This document shows, piece by piece, positions 18,085-28,400 of a stretch of 55,105 nucleotides of DNA. The notes under the pieces are model-generated. The model was given only the letters and a program-made list of their open reading frames with translations, was not told the DNA's origin and ran no database searches. The position numbers were made by a program, and so were the translations under genes. The stretch is from DASZKW01 sp035552775. Its GTDB lineage: Bacteria; Actinomycetota; Acidimicrobiia; Acidimicrobiales; Palsa-688. The stretch spans positions 1 through 55,105 of the forward strand of contig DASZKW010000031.1 in assembly GCA_035552775.1 (NCBI GenBank), read 5' to 3'. How positions within the stretch are numbered: position 1 is the stretch's first letter; each line of letters opens with the position of its first letter.

Positions 18085-18308
18085 GGGCCCTCCCTGGCGA
18101 GTGAGCGATCGCCCTCTCCTTACCCACACGACCGCCCCGGACAATCCAGCGAGCCCCACGGGCGCCGGCCTCCGCGGAGCGCCGACGTGCCCTATGACGG
18201 GCTGCTACCCAACCGTGGGACGAACGCGGCCGCGGACGCCACGGCAGCGTTGTCAACAAACCCGGAACTGAAGCGGGCCTTGCCGGTCCCGGAGGGTACA
18301 GAGGGGGG

Positions 18309-19286
18309 ATGGTGATCGCGATAATCGCGGCGGTGGCGTCCGCGGCCGCGTTCGCGGTGGCGTCGGTGGTGCAGCAGATGGCTGCCCGCCGGGCGCCCCG
18401 CGACGACACGATGTCGCTGCGTCTCCTGGTCGATTTGGTACGCCAGCCCATGTGGCTGGGGGGTGTGGTTGCGTCGGTCGTCGCCTTCGGGCTGCAAGCG
18501 CTCGCCCTCGGCTTCGGGCCCCTCGTGCTGGTGCAGCCCCTCATCGTCTTGGAGATGGTGTTCGCACTTCCCCTCGCTGCCCGGCTCCGGCACCGGCGCC
18601 TCGGCCCGCGGGACTGGGGCGCCACGGTATCGGTGGCCGGCGGCCTCAGTCTGTTTCTCCTCTCGGCTGGCCCCGGAAGTCAGAGCGGAAACCCGTCGGA
18701 CCTCACCTGGCTGGTGATCGTGTCTGCGGTCGCCGGCATCGTCCTCGCCTGCCAGGGCTCGGCGCGCCTCACGCACGGGGCGGTGCGAGCCACGCTGCTC
18801 GGGATTTGCGCGGGGACGGCTTTCGGCCTGCTGTCCGCCCTGCTCAAGACGGTGACCTACCTGCTCGCTCACCACGGCGTGCTCGGGACGCTTGCCTCGT
18901 GGCAGCCCTACGCCTTGGCCGTGGTCGCCATCGCCGGTGAGGTGTTCGCTCAGAGCGCGTTCCAGAGCGGGCCGCTGGCGGCCTCCCTGCCGGTCATGGA
19001 TGCCCTGGAGCCGGCGGTGGCGGTGGCAATCGCCGTGGCCGCATTCGGCGAGACCATGAGCCACTCGGCGCTCGCCCTCGGCGCCGAGGGCGCCGGCATT
19101 GTCATGGTCATCGCCGGCATCGTCGTGCTCGACCGCTCGCCGCTCATCCTGTCCCTCCAGCGCCGGGAGCAGGCCTGCGAGCAGCCCGAAGGCGACCAGG
19201 AGGGTAGCGCCGATGACGGCGCCGCCACGGCCGGAGAGGACGTCGCGGCGCCTACCGGCGTGGGTTCAGCCGAACGCCGGCCGTAA
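18309..19286 (+). CDS. DMT-superfamily (EamA/NIPA-like) membrane transporter, paralogue
   Basis: A 325-residue polytopic membrane protein with about nine helices, paralogous to the gene at 11889-12803. Shared features are the N-terminal helix followed by an arginine-rich turn, LVQPLIVLEMVFALPL, and AQSAFQSGPLAASLPVMDALEP. The last 40 residues are an acidic Glu/Ala/Asp-rich cytoplasmic tail. It is divergent from the pyruvate oxidase gene across 224 bases that show no further gene. Its end overlaps the end of the convergent cyclopropane synthase gene by 21 bases. Substrate unknown. Confidence 0.82.
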   Translation: MVIAIIAAVASAAAFAVASVVQQMAARRAPRDDTMSLRLLVDLVRQPMWLGGVVASVVAFGLQALALGFGPLVLVQPLIVLEMVFALPLAARLRHRRLGPRDWGATVSVAGGLSLFLLSAGPGSQSGNPSDLTWLVIVSAVAGIVLACQGSARLTHGAVRATLLGICAGTAFGLLSALLKTVTYLLAHHGVLGTLASWQPYALAVVAIAGEVFAQSAFQSGPLAASLPVMDALEPAVAVAIAVAAFGETMSHSALALGAEGAGIVMVIAGIVVLDRSPLILSLQRREQACEQPEGDQEGSADDGAATAGEDVAAPTGVGSAERRP

Positions 19287-20558
19287 TGGCAGGCCCGAGC
19301 GGCCCGCGTCGGGCTTGACGGCGAGCACCTGGTGCACCCCCGTGCGCCCGGACTCGAAACCCTTGGCGGCCGCGGCCATGTACAACCGCCACGTCCGGCT
19401 GCGCCCCAGCCCGGCCGCTTCCACCGCCTCGTCCCATCCGTGTTCGAGGTTGGCCACCCATTTGCGCAGGGTCAGGCCGTAGTGCTCGCGCAGGCTCTCC
19501 AGGTGGCGCACTTCGAAGCCGACCGCCTGCATGGCCGACACCACCTCGCCCACCTCCACCAGTTCGCCGTCGGGGAAGACGTAACGATCGATGAAGTTGG
19601 CCCGCACCATCCCGGCCAGACAAGTCTGCAGGCCGGCGGGCAGGGCGAGGCGGTTCCCGGTGTGGCCGAGCGGCAGCGAGCTGATGGCGTGGTTGAGGAG
19701 ACGGCCCCCCGGGCGGAGCAGGGTATAGAGACGCTCGAAGTAGGTCCGCAGGTGCGACCGCCCGACGTGCTCGGACATGCCTATGGAGCTGATCGCGTCG
19801 TAGGGACCGTCGTCGATGTCGCGGTAGTCCTGGAGGCGGATGGTCACCAAGTCGCGCAGGTCCGAGTCGATGACCGCCTTGGCCGCCCAGTCGCTCTGGG
19901 TGGCCGCCAGGGTGACGCCAACGGCGCTGACCCCGTGCCTTGTCGCCGCCTGACGGACCATGGTGCCCCATCCGCAGCCCACGTCGAGGAGTCGCTGGCC
20001 CTCGGCGAGGTCGAGCTTGCGGCAGACCAGGTCGTGCTTGGCCGCCTGGGCACCCTCCAACGTGTACGCCGGGTCGGTGTCCGACCACAGGGCGCACGAG
20101 TAGGTCATCGACGGGCCGAGGATCACCCGGTAGAACTCGTTGGACACGTCGTAGTGGTGGGCGATTGCGGCGCGATCGCGCGCCGCGCTGTGGCGGCGGC
20201 CGCGCAGGTGTGATTCCTCGGGCGGTACCGGCAGGCGGCGGAGGGCAGCCCGTCCGGCCACGCGCCCGAGCTGCGCCCACTGGCGGGGCGCCAGGTGGAT
20301 GCCGCCCACCCTGCTAGGCAGGTCCAGGGCGGCGAAGATGTCGCCCTCCACCTCGAGGTCCCCGGCCACGTAGGCCCTGGCGATCCCGAGCTGGCCGGGG
20401 GTTTGGACGATCCGTGCGATGGCGTCGGGCGACCGCACGGCGATGGTCGCGGCGGCGTGGGGATCGCCGCTGTGGCCACCGTCCCATGTGCGCACCGCGA
20501 CGCTGTCGTCACCCCCAAGAAGCTCGTGGAGAAGGTTCGCCAGGCTCACTACGTCCAT
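19266..20558 (-). CDS. Cyclopropane-fatty-acyl-phospholipid synthase family methyltransferase
   Basis: A 430-residue SAM-dependent methyltransferase that modifies unsaturated acyl chains of membrane phospholipids. The N-terminal accessory domain (about 1-130) contains IVQTPGQLGIARAYVAGDLE. The catalytic domain has AIAHHYDVSNEFYRVILGP, the SAM loop LLDVGCGWGTM, SSIGMSEHVG and the late HYGLTLRKWVANLE. The ATG at 20558 matches the family start; upstream frame is the shadow of ctaF. It lies 68 bases downstream of ctaF on the same strand and could be the last gene of the respiratory transcript. Confidence 0.93.
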   Translation of the reverse strand: MDVVSLANLLHELLGGDDSVAVRTWDGGHSGDPHAAATIAVRSPDAIARIVQTPGQLGIARAYVAGDLEVEGDIFAALDLPSRVGGIHLAPRQWAQLGRVAGRAALRRLPVPPEESHLRGRRHSAARDRAAIAHHYDVSNEFYRVILGPSMTYSCALWSDTDPAYTLEGAQAAKHDLVCRKLDLAEGQRLLDVGCGWGTMVRQAATRHGVSAVGVTLAATQSDWAAKAVIDSDLRDLVTIRLQDYRDIDDGPYDAISSIGMSEHVGRSHLRTYFERLYTLLRPGGRLLNHAISSLPLGHTGNRLALPAGLQTCLAGMVRANFIDRYVFPDGELVEVGEVVSAMQAVGFEVRHLESLREHYGLTLRKWVANLEHGWDEAVEAAGLGRSRTWRLYMAAAAKGFESGRTGVHQVLAVKPDAGRSGLPLRPAFG

Positions 20559-20626
20559 AATGCCGTACACGGGACCGACACCGGCAGGCACCAAGCGCCT
20601 CGGCCTGCCGAACGCGTGAGGGCGCT

Positions 20627-21058
20627 CTACTCGGTGTGGGAGTGCTGCTCGGGGTGCGAGTCGGACTCGGTGCGGGAGTCCGCCTCGACGTTGAAGCCGA
20701 TGACTGCGCCGAGCAGGAGAATGAACCCGATGGCGAAGTACCAGGCCCCGTAAACGAGGCCGACGGCGACGAACACGAAGCCGATGCCGAGGCTGACGGG
20801 CCAGATGCTGTTGGACGGGAAGAAGGCTACCTCGCCGGCCCCGTCGGACTGGTTGGCGTCGGGGCGGTCCTCGGCTCTTGGGGTGCCGTGGCGGCGCTTG
20901 TACTGGAGGAGGATGAAGGCGAAGAGGAGGATGTAGGCGGTGCCCCCGAAGAACAGCAACACCGAGCCGGCGTCCTCGTAGGAGGTGAACCAGTAGAGCG
21001 CGAACGCGGCGAGCAGGAAGAAAGCGGCGCCGAGCGTCACCCGCCACTCCAGTTTCAT
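20627..21058 (-). CDS. ctaF: Cytochrome c oxidase subunit IV (actinobacterial type)
   Basis: A 143-residue membrane protein with four predicted helices, matching actinobacterial CtaF, which packs against subunits I and III in the aa3 oxidase. The start MKLEWRVTLGAAFFLLAAFALYW is typical. A charged Gly/Asp/Arg linker separates helix pairs and the end is a hydrophilic Ser/His/Glu tail. It begins one base after the ctaD stop, so translation is coupled. Confidence 0.92.
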   Translation of the reverse strand: MKLEWRVTLGAAFFLLAAFALYWFTSYEDAGSVLLFFGGTAYILLFAFILLQYKRRHGTPRAEDRPDANQSDGAGEVAFFPSNSIWPVSLGIGFVFVAVGLVYGAWYFAIGFILLLGAVIGFNVEADSRTESDSHPEQHSHTE

Positions 21059-21059
21059 T

Positions 21060-22736
21060 TCAGTGGCCCACCTTGGTGAGGTCCTCAGGGTGGTTGGCGT
21101 CCCATACCGGCCGCTCGGAGCGGATGGGGGGCAGGGACTCGAAGTTGTGGTGAGACGGTGGCGACGCGCAAGCCCACTCCAAGGTGCCGCCGTCCCAGGG
21201 GTTGTCCCCTGCTCGCTCTCCCTTGCGCAGGGTGCGCCAGAAGTTCCACAGCAAGGTGATGATCGACAGGCCCATGATGTACGAGCCGATGGAAGACAGC
21301 ATGTTCAAGAAGTCCCAGCCCTGGTGGGCGGGGTAGATGCCGATGCGGCGCTGCATGCCCCGCAGGCCGAGGTCGTGCTGGGGGAAGAACGTCAAGTTGA
21401 ACCCGACGAACATCAAAACGAAGAACACCTTGCCCCAGCCCTCGTGCAGCATCCGGCCGGTGAACTTGGGGAACCAGTAGAAGATGCCGGCGAAGACGGC
21501 GAAGGCCGAGCCACCGAACATGACGTAGTGTAAGTGGGCCACGATGAAGTAGGTGTCGTGCAGCTGGAAGTCGAGCGGGGGTTCGGCCAGCATGACCCCC
21601 GTGAGACCCCCGAGCAGGAATGTGAACAAGAACCCGATGCAAAACAGCATCGCCGTGTTCAACACGAGGGTTCCCCGCCACATGGTGCCAATCCAGTTGA
21701 AGAACTTGATGCCTGTCGGCACCGCGATGAGCAGGGACAGGGCGGCGAAGAACGGCAGCAGCACGGCACCGGTGGTGTACATGTGGTGGGCCCACACTCC
21801 CATGGACAGGCCTCCGATCGAAAGCGTGGCCCCGACCATTCCCTTGTAACCGAAGACTGGTTTCCTGGACATGGTGGCGAACACCTCGGTGACGACCCCG
21901 AAGTAGGGCAGGACCAAGATGTAGACCTCGGGGTGCCCGAAGAACCAGAAGAGGTGTTGCCAGAGTATGGGTTGGCCGCCGTCACCCGGGTCGAAGAAGT
22001 GCGTATGGAAATGGCGGTCCAGGTAGATGAGGGCGAGCGCCGAGGTGAGCACCGGGAACGCCAGCAGGACCAGGAACATGGTCACCATCTGGTTCCAGCA
22101 GAAGATCGGCATCCGGAACATGACCATGCCCGGGGCCCGGAGCATGAAGATGGTGGTGACCACGTTGATGGCGGTGAAGATGCCCGAGAAGCCGGTCAGG
22201 CCCACTCCGATGATCCACAGGTCGGCGCCGGCGCCGGGGGAGTGGACCGCCTCGGTGAGAGGGGCGTAACCGAACCAACCGAAGTTGGCCGCTCCGGAGC
22301 TGGTGAGGAAGCCGGAGACGAGGGTGAGGCCCCCTCCCAGGTACAACCAGTACGAGAACGCGTTGAACCGGGGGAACGCCATGTCCGGCGCGCCGATCTG
22401 GAGCGGGACTATGTAGTTGGCCAGGCCGAAGGCGAACGGTCCGAGGAAAACGAAAATCATGACCGTGCCGTGGATGGTGAAGATCTGGTTGTACACGTCC
22501 AGGCTGACGACGTGGTTGTTGGGCACGATCAGCTGGGTGCGGATCACCATGGCCAGGGCGCCGGCGAAAAGGAAGAACAGGAACGATGTCACCATGTAGT
22601 TGACGCCGATCTGCTTGTGATCGGTGCTGGTGGCGTACTTGACGAAGCCGTGGGGCTCCGGTCCCGGAACGATCTCGGCCAGACGGCGCTCGACAGGGTG
22701 TTCCTGGCGTTCGGGGCGTTCCTCGATGATCGTCAA
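21060..22736 (-). CDS. ctaD: Cytochrome c oxidase subunit I
   Basis: Catalytic subunit of the aa3 oxidase, holding haem a and the haem a3-CuB site where oxygen is reduced. The 558-residue product has the CuB/tyrosine helix WFFGHPEVYILVLPYFG, the haem-ligand helix HDTYFIVAHLHYVMFGG, and DHKQIGVNYMVTSF near the start. I chose the TTG at 22736, which overlaps the ctaC stop (TTGA), because no ATG or GTG gives a plausible N-terminus nearby. The order ctaC-ctaD-ctaF on one transcript is clear. Confidence 0.96.
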   Translation of the reverse strand: MTIIEERPERQEHPVERRLAEIVPGPEPHGFVKYATSTDHKQIGVNYMVTSFLFFLFAGALAMVIRTQLIVPNNHVVSLDVYNQIFTIHGTVMIFVFLGPFAFGLANYIVPLQIGAPDMAFPRFNAFSYWLYLGGGLTLVSGFLTSSGAANFGWFGYAPLTEAVHSPGAGADLWIIGVGLTGFSGIFTAINVVTTIFMLRAPGMVMFRMPIFCWNQMVTMFLVLLAFPVLTSALALIYLDRHFHTHFFDPGDGGQPILWQHLFWFFGHPEVYILVLPYFGVVTEVFATMSRKPVFGYKGMVGATLSIGGLSMGVWAHHMYTTGAVLLPFFAALSLLIAVPTGIKFFNWIGTMWRGTLVLNTAMLFCIGFLFTFLLGGLTGVMLAEPPLDFQLHDTYFIVAHLHYVMFGGSAFAVFAGIFYWFPKFTGRMLHEGWGKVFFVLMFVGFNLTFFPQHDLGLRGMQRRIGIYPAHQGWDFLNMLSSIGSYIMGLSIITLLWNFWRTLRKGERAGDNPWDGGTLEWACASPPSHHNFESLPPIRSERPVWDANHPEDLTKVGH

Positions 22737-23539
22737 TTTCCCGCTCCAAAGATGTTGGCAGGGATGCCGGAATCGAATGGCTTGCCTGCGTAGGTGACCG
22801 AGCCGGGCTTTTGGGCTGCCGCCCATTTGGTGAACTGGGCCGGCGGCATGATGTCGACGTTGAACCGCATAAAGGGATGGAAAGTGCCGCAGAACTGGGT
22901 GCACTCTCCGATGAAGTGGCCGGTCTTCAAGAAGTTGAGGTCCACGGTGTTGGTGACGTGCTGGATAAGGTCCCGCTTGAACAGCGCTGCAGGGATGTAG
23001 AACGAGTGGTTGACGTCATCGGTGAAGAGGTCGAGCTGCACGGTTACGTTCGACGGGAGCGTCAGGGTGGGCAGGCTGCTGTCGTCATTGATGCTCGGCT
23101 CGTTGGCCACGCTGCCCACTTCCTGGAACTGCTCGGCGCGGCTCAGGTTGCGGCCGTCCACGGTCAGGTAGGTGAAGCGCCACCCCCACTGGAACCCTTC
23201 CACCTTTACTTGGGCGGCAGGGTTCTTGGCGACGTGGTCGATGCGGTCCTCGGCCGTGTACATGAACCCGAACACGACGGCCACGATAACGACGGGGATG
23301 ATCGTGTAGGCCGCCTCGATGGGGATGTGGTACTGGAACTGGTGGGGGATCTGCTCGCGCCCCGGCCGGCGCCTGTAGCGGACGACGCACCAAATGACCA
23401 AGCCCATCACGATGAGCCCGAGGGGGATCGCGAACCAGTAGGTCAGGTTCCACAGGAAACGTACGTCCTTGTTCTGACTGGTGATCCCAGGCGGGGAGCC
23501 GTAGTTGGTCGCCAGGAGGCGACTCGCGAGCTGGTGCAC
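22733..23539 (-). CDS. ctaC: Cytochrome c oxidase subunit II
   Basis: Accepts electrons from cytochrome c at its CuA centre. The 268-residue product has two N-terminal membrane helices (about 25-50 and 75-95), the aromatic segment VEGFQWGWRFTYL, the CuA histidine in DVNHSFYIPA, and the CuA loop GECTQFCGTFHPFM. The likely start is GTG at 23539, ten bases after the nrfD stop. This leaves a short N-terminus without the usual lipoprotein signal of CtaC. The frame is open far upstream, but that part is antisense to nothing conserved and is the shadow of nrfD. Confidence 0.93.
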   Translation of the reverse strand: MHQLASRLLATNYGSPPGITSQNKDVRFLWNLTYWFAIPLGLIVMGLVIWCVVRYRRRPGREQIPHQFQYHIPIEAAYTIIPVVIVAVVFGFMYTAEDRIDHVAKNPAAQVKVEGFQWGWRFTYLTVDGRNLSRAEQFQEVGSVANEPSINDDSSLPTLTLPSNVTVQLDLFTDDVNHSFYIPAALFKRDLIQHVTNTVDLNFLKTGHFIGECTQFCGTFHPFMRFNVDIMPPAQFTKWAAAQKPGSVTYAGKPFDSGIPANIFGAGN

Positions 23540-23549
23540 TAACGCAACA

Positions 23550-24602
23550 CTATGCAGGCGCCGCGGACGGCACCAACCGACGGCGCTGGGGCCCGACGAC
23601 GTACTTGGGATCGCTCGCCGACTGGCGCCCGGCGTGGAAGACGGCGAAGCGCTCGAGGGCGGCGCCGGCCAGGATGAAGGCACTCCCGGCGACGTCCAGA
23701 CGCCGGGCGCCACGGCCCGTCGTGCCGGCGCCGAAAACCCCGGCGCCGAAAGCCCCGGCGCCGGCCAGCGCCGCGCCACCCACGAGGGTGGCCACGTGCG
23801 AACCCCGCGACAGGATCGCGGCCACACCTTGGTGGTAAGGCTCGCCGAGCTCACCCAGGCGCCGGCGCATGACCTGGCCGGCGCCGACTTCGAGGATCGA
23901 GCCGGCCACGGCCAGTCGCCGCGGTCGCGCGCCCCGCTCGGAGGGACCGGGCCCCCCGCCGGCGAGTAGGACACCGAGTGCCCCGCCGCTGGCCGCCGCC
24001 CCCCCGGCGAAGACGAAGGGCAGCTCGTGGCGGGCCCCGTGCCACGCCGGCACCGCCGTGTCCGCCAGCAGCACGCCGGTGTAGGTGGCGAGGGCCGGCG
24101 CCAGCCCGGCGGTGGCGAGGTGACCTGCGCCGGCCAGCGCCGGCCACAGGCCCCTCCCCGCCGGCCTGCCCAACCCTGCGCCGCCCAGCGCCCGGGCCCC
24201 CCTGCGTGAGCGTTTACCCCGTCCGGCCAGCAGCTCGGCGCCGGCGGTGGCCCCGGCCGCGGCGCTGAAGGCGGAGAAAATCCACGTGCCCACGCTCATC
24301 GGTGACGTGGGCTTGACCACCCGCAGCATGTGGTGGAACCGCGACGGGCGCCCCAGGTCCTTGACCAGCAAGCCCCCCGACACGGCAACGGCGCCCAGGG
24401 TCCCCAGAGACGCACGCCGCGCCAGGAGGCGGTTGCCGCCGGCGTGGGCGCCGGCGCCCACCAGAGCTGTCCCCGCCGCCAGACCCCCGGTGAACAGGTA
24501 CGTCGGGATGGGCCACTTCCAGACCGGCGCCTTGAGGATGGGATGGCCGTAGTACGACGTGGGGGTGGCGTCAGGGACCATCGACCGCTCAGCCCTGGGC
24601 AT
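23550..24602 (-). CDS. nrfD: NrfD-family membrane subunit of the formate dehydrogenase
   Basis: A 350-residue polytopic protein of the NrfD/PsrC family, which anchors a molybdopterin/Fe-S enzyme and transfers electrons to quinone. Family features: YYGHPILKAPVWKWPIPTYL, GLAAGTALVGAG, the lysine-aspartate segment VKDLGRPSRFHHMLRVVKPTSPMSVGTWI, and later LPFVFAGGAAASGGAL. It lies 31 bases after fdhB and 10 bases before ctaC. The hydrophobic helices are unusually rich in Ala and Gly. Confidence 0.88.
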   Translation of the reverse strand: MPRAERSMVPDATPTSYYGHPILKAPVWKWPIPTYLFTGGLAAGTALVGAGAHAGGNRLLARRASLGTLGAVAVSGGLLVKDLGRPSRFHHMLRVVKPTSPMSVGTWIFSAFSAAAGATAGAELLAGRGKRSRRGARALGGAGLGRPAGRGLWPALAGAGHLATAGLAPALATYTGVLLADTAVPAWHGARHELPFVFAGGAAASGGALGVLLAGGGPGPSERGARPRRLAVAGSILEVGAGQVMRRRLGELGEPYHQGVAAILSRGSHVATLVGGAALAGAGAFGAGVFGAGTTGRGARRLDVAGSAFILAGAALERFAVFHAGRQSASDPKYVVGPQRRRLVPSAAPA

Positions 24603-24633
24603 CAGCGTCGCCGCCTGCCGTCAGCGAGAGCCA

Positions 24634-25488
24634 TCAGCGCCCCCGCCGGCGCCGGCCGGGGAACGCCGCCAGGGCGGCCATCGCCACCAGCGATCCCGCG
24701 GCGGCGGCCGCCGCCTTCCACATGGCACCCAGGTCCCTCGTCGTCGACACCGGGTCCGGCGGCAGCCCGTAGGTCTCCGGCTCGTCGAGGAGGAGAAAAA
24801 AGGCGCCGAACCCGCCGACGCCGTCCGCGGGGTCAGCCCCGTAGAGCCGGGCACTGTCGCAGCCGGCGGTGTGCAGGTCCTCGACGCGCCCCCTGGCCTG
24901 CTCGCGCAGCTGGTCGAGGGGTCCGAAGACTATGGACTCGGTGGGGCATGCCTGGGCGCAGGCGGGTTTCTGGGCGCCGCGGAGGCGGTCGTAGCAGAGC
25001 GTGCATTTCCACACCCGGCCGTCCCCCTCGCGCTGGTCGATCACCCCGAAGGGGCACGCGGGCACGCAGTAGCCGCAGCCGTTGCAGATGTCCTCCTGGA
25101 CGACGACGGTGCCGAACTCGGTGCGGAACAACGCCCCCGTCGGGCACACCTCCAGGCACGCCGCCGACGTGCAGTGCTTGCAGACGTCCGAGCTCATCAG
25201 CCAGCGCATGCCTCCGACCCCGGCCCCCTCGGCCCCCCCGGCTCCCCCGTCGGGTTGCTCGATGAACGCCACGTGGCGCCACGTGTCGGCGCCCAGAGCC
25301 CCGGTGTTGTCGTAGGAGGTGCCGAGGAAGTTGAGCCCGTCGGCGGGAACGTCGTTCCACTCCTTGCAGGCCACCTCGCATGCCTTGCAGCCGATACACA
25401 CCGACGTGTCGGTGAAAAAGCCCATCCGTTCCTGCGACCCATACCCGCCCGCCCCGCCCCCTCCGCTCCCGCCGGCCAGCAACGTCAT
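24634..25488 (-). CDS. fdhB: Formate dehydrogenase Fe-S (beta) subunit
   Basis: A 284-residue polyferredoxin that relays electrons from the molybdopterin subunit to the membrane protein. Four Cys clusters are visible: CIGCKACEVACKEW, CKHCTSAACLEVCPTGA, CNGCGYCVPACPFGV and CTLCYDRLRGAQKPACAQACP, the FdnH/FdoH pattern. A C-terminal hydrophobic stretch (about 258-278) ends in a poly-Arg tail and may be a membrane anchor. The ATG at 25488 overlaps the fdhA stop (ATGA). The first 20 residues are a Gly-rich extension before the first cluster. Confidence 0.92.
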   Translation of the reverse strand: MTLLAGGSGGGGAGGYGSQERMGFFTDTSVCIGCKACEVACKEWNDVPADGLNFLGTSYDNTGALGADTWRHVAFIEQPDGGAGGAEGAGVGGMRWLMSSDVCKHCTSAACLEVCPTGALFRTEFGTVVVQEDICNGCGYCVPACPFGVIDQREGDGRVWKCTLCYDRLRGAQKPACAQACPTESIVFGPLDQLREQARGRVEDLHTAGCDSARLYGADPADGVGGFGAFFLLLDEPETYGLPPDPVSTTRDLGAMWKAAAAAAGSLVAMAALAAFPGRRRRGR

Positions 25489-28400
25489 CCCCCCGCCCCC
25501 CGCTCGCCTGTGCTGTCGGCCTCCGGCGCCGGCCGGGCGCGCGCCGCCTTCGCCTCGACCATGCCCCGCAGTCCGGGGCCTCGCGGCCGGCGCCCGGCGA
25601 CGACGTCGCAGGTCCCGACCTTGGCCTCGGGGATGTGGACGTTGGCGTCGAGGGCGGCGACGAGCAGGTCGTTGCCGGCGTCACCGACCGACAGGCCCCG
25701 CCAGCCCCAGTGGTACGGCACCCCCACCTGGTGCACCACCCGCCCGCCCACGCGAAGCGGCTGCATGCGCTCGGTTACCAGGACCCGGGCCTCGACCGCG
25801 CTGCGGGCGGTGACCACCGTCGCCCACCCCGCGTTCACGAGGCCCCGCTCGGCTGCCAGGTCGGGGCTCACCTCGATGAAGAACTCCGGTTGTAGCTCGG
25901 AGAGGTACTCGAGGGTGCGGCTCATGCCCCCCGCAGTGTGGTGTTCGGTCAGCCTGTAGGTGGTGAAGACGTACGGGTATTCGGGACTGGTCGGGGGATT
26001 GGACGGGTTGTCCTTCCGCTCGAAGATCTGGCGGGTGGGGCTGGCCTGCTGGGCGTAGAGGGGGTTGGCTACGGGCGACTCGTGGGGCTCGTAGTGCGTG
26101 GGCATGGGCCCGTCGACGAGCCCGTTGGGGGCGTACAGCCACCCCATGCCGTCCGCCTGCATGACGAAAGGAGCCGTGCCGGGAAGGGCATCCTCGGCGG
26201 TGGCGCCGTCGGGCGGCTGGTAGTCGGGTCGCATGGTGGCCTTGAAGTCGGCGACGTCCTCGCCGACCCACTTGCCCTCGCCCTCGTCCCACCACAGGTA
26301 GCGTTTGCGCTCCGACCAGGGGCGCCCGTCGGGGTCCGCCGACGCCCGGTTGTAGAGGATGCGGCGGTTGGCGGGCCACGCCCACCCCCACTCCGGTGCC
26401 ACCCAGGTCTGCTCCCACGTGGGTTTGCGCCGGGCGGCCTGGTTGACACCGTCGGCGTACACGCCGGTGTAGATCCAGCAGCCACCCGACGTCGAGCCGT
26501 CGGCGCGCATCGCGGTGTAGGAGGAGAGGGGGCCGTCGGGGCCGAACCCGTTGATCTCGGCCAGCACCGCCTCGGCCGACGGTTCGTTGAGCGGTCCCTC
26601 GGTCGGGTAATCCCACGTCAAGTCGAGCAGCGGCCGGTCCCTGTCGGCCGGCGCTCCCGGCGCGGCGCTGAGCTTTCCCCTGATGATCCTGCCGAGATGG
26701 AAGTAGAACCACAGGTCCGAGCGGGCGTCGCCCCCTGGCTCCACCGCCTTGTGGTGCCACTGGAGCATGCGGGCGGTGTTGGTGAAGCTGCCGTTTTTCT
26801 CGGTGTGGGCGGCGGCGGGCAGGAAGAAGACCTCGGTGCCGATGTCCGCGCTGCGGATCTCGCCGCTTTCGATCTCGGGCGAATCGTGCCAGAAGGCGGC
26901 GGTTTCGATCTCGGTCATGTCCCGCACCACCAGCCAGTCCAAGTTGACCAGGCCGGCCCGCTGGAGGCGCCCGTTGGCGGTGCCGGTGGCCGGGTTCTCG
27001 CCGACCACGAAGTAACCCTTGCACCAGCCGTCGATCATGCCGAGCACGCTCTGGTACGTCGAGTGGTCGCCGGTGATGCGGGGCAGGTAGTCCCAGCACC
27101 AGTCGTTGCCGGCGGTGGCGGCGTCGCCCCACCAGGCGCGCAGCAGGCTCACCGTGTAGGCGTCCATGTGGCCCCAGAAGCCGGCGTCGGCGCTGTTGTT
27201 GTCGATATAGTCGGCCAGGTCGTCGTCCACGCCGGCGTGGGGCATGGGCAGGTAGCCGGGCAGCAGGTTGTACAGGGTGGGGATGTCGGTCGAGCCTTGG
27301 ATGCTGGCGTGGCCCCGTAGGGCGAGGACACCGCCGCCGGGCCGGCCGATGTTGCCGAGCAGGAGCTGGAGGATCGACGCCGTGCGGATGTACTGCACTC
27401 CGACGGTGTGATGGGTCCAGCCCACCGAATAGATGAAAGCGGTGGTGCGCTCGCGCCCCGAGTTGGCGCAGATGGCCTCGGCCACCTCGTGGAACTGGGC
27501 GGGGGTGATCCCGCACACCTCCTCGACCATCTCGGGGGTGTAGCGCGAGAAGTGGCGCTTGAGGACCTGGTAAACGCAGCGCGGGTCCGACAGCGTCGGG
27601 TCCCTCTTGACGTCCGCGTGGGCGATGCCGATGCCGGCGCCCCCCGAGCCGTGCTGCTCGCCGCGCGACGCCGAATGGTCACCCTTTGACGTCGGCTGTT
27701 CGCGTTTGCCGGCGGCGGCGGGGGCGACACCGCCCTCGTACTGCCAGCTGGCCTGGTCATAGGAGCGAGTCTCGGGGTCGAAGCCGGAGAACACCCCGCC
27801 CAGGTCCTCGGTGTCGGCGAAGTCCTCGCCGACGATGGTGGACGCGTTGGTGTAGGCGACGACGTAGTCACGGAAGTCGCGTTCGTTGGTGAGGACGTAG
27901 TTGATGAGCCCGCCGAGGAAGGCGATGTCGCTGCCGGCGCGGATCGCCAGCCACGAGTCGGCGACGGCGCTGGTGCGGGTGAAGCGGGGGTCGACGTGGA
28001 AGACCTTGGCCCCCCGGCGCTTGGCCTCCATCACCCACTGGAAACCGACGGGGTGGCACTCGGCCATGTTGGAGCCCTCGATGACTATGCAGTCGGCGTT
28101 GGCCATGTCCTGCTGGAAAGTGGTCGCCGCCCCCCTACCGAACGATGTCCCCAAACTGGGGACCGAGGCGGAGTGTCAGATCCGGGCCTGGTTCTCGATC
28201 TGGATGGCGCCGAGGGCGGTGTACAGCTTCTTCATGAGGTAGTTCTCCTCGTTGTCGAGGGTCGCTCCTCCGAGGCTGGCGATGCCGAGCGTGCGCTTTA
28301 CGGTGTTTCCCTTGGGATCGTGCGCTTGCCACGTCTCCGCCCTGGTCTTGATCACCCGCTCGGCGATCATGTCCATGGCCACGTCGAGGTCGAGTTCTTC

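Noticed and set aside
22737..22904. Upstream extension of ctaD
   Set aside because: It would overlap the whole CuA-coding end of ctaC in another frame; the TTGA junction gives a normal N-terminus.
28176..28178. fdhA as a pseudogene broken by a stop codon
   Set aside because: The TGA lies exactly at the family's selenocysteine position, both sides are intact and in frame, and a SECIS hairpin follows.
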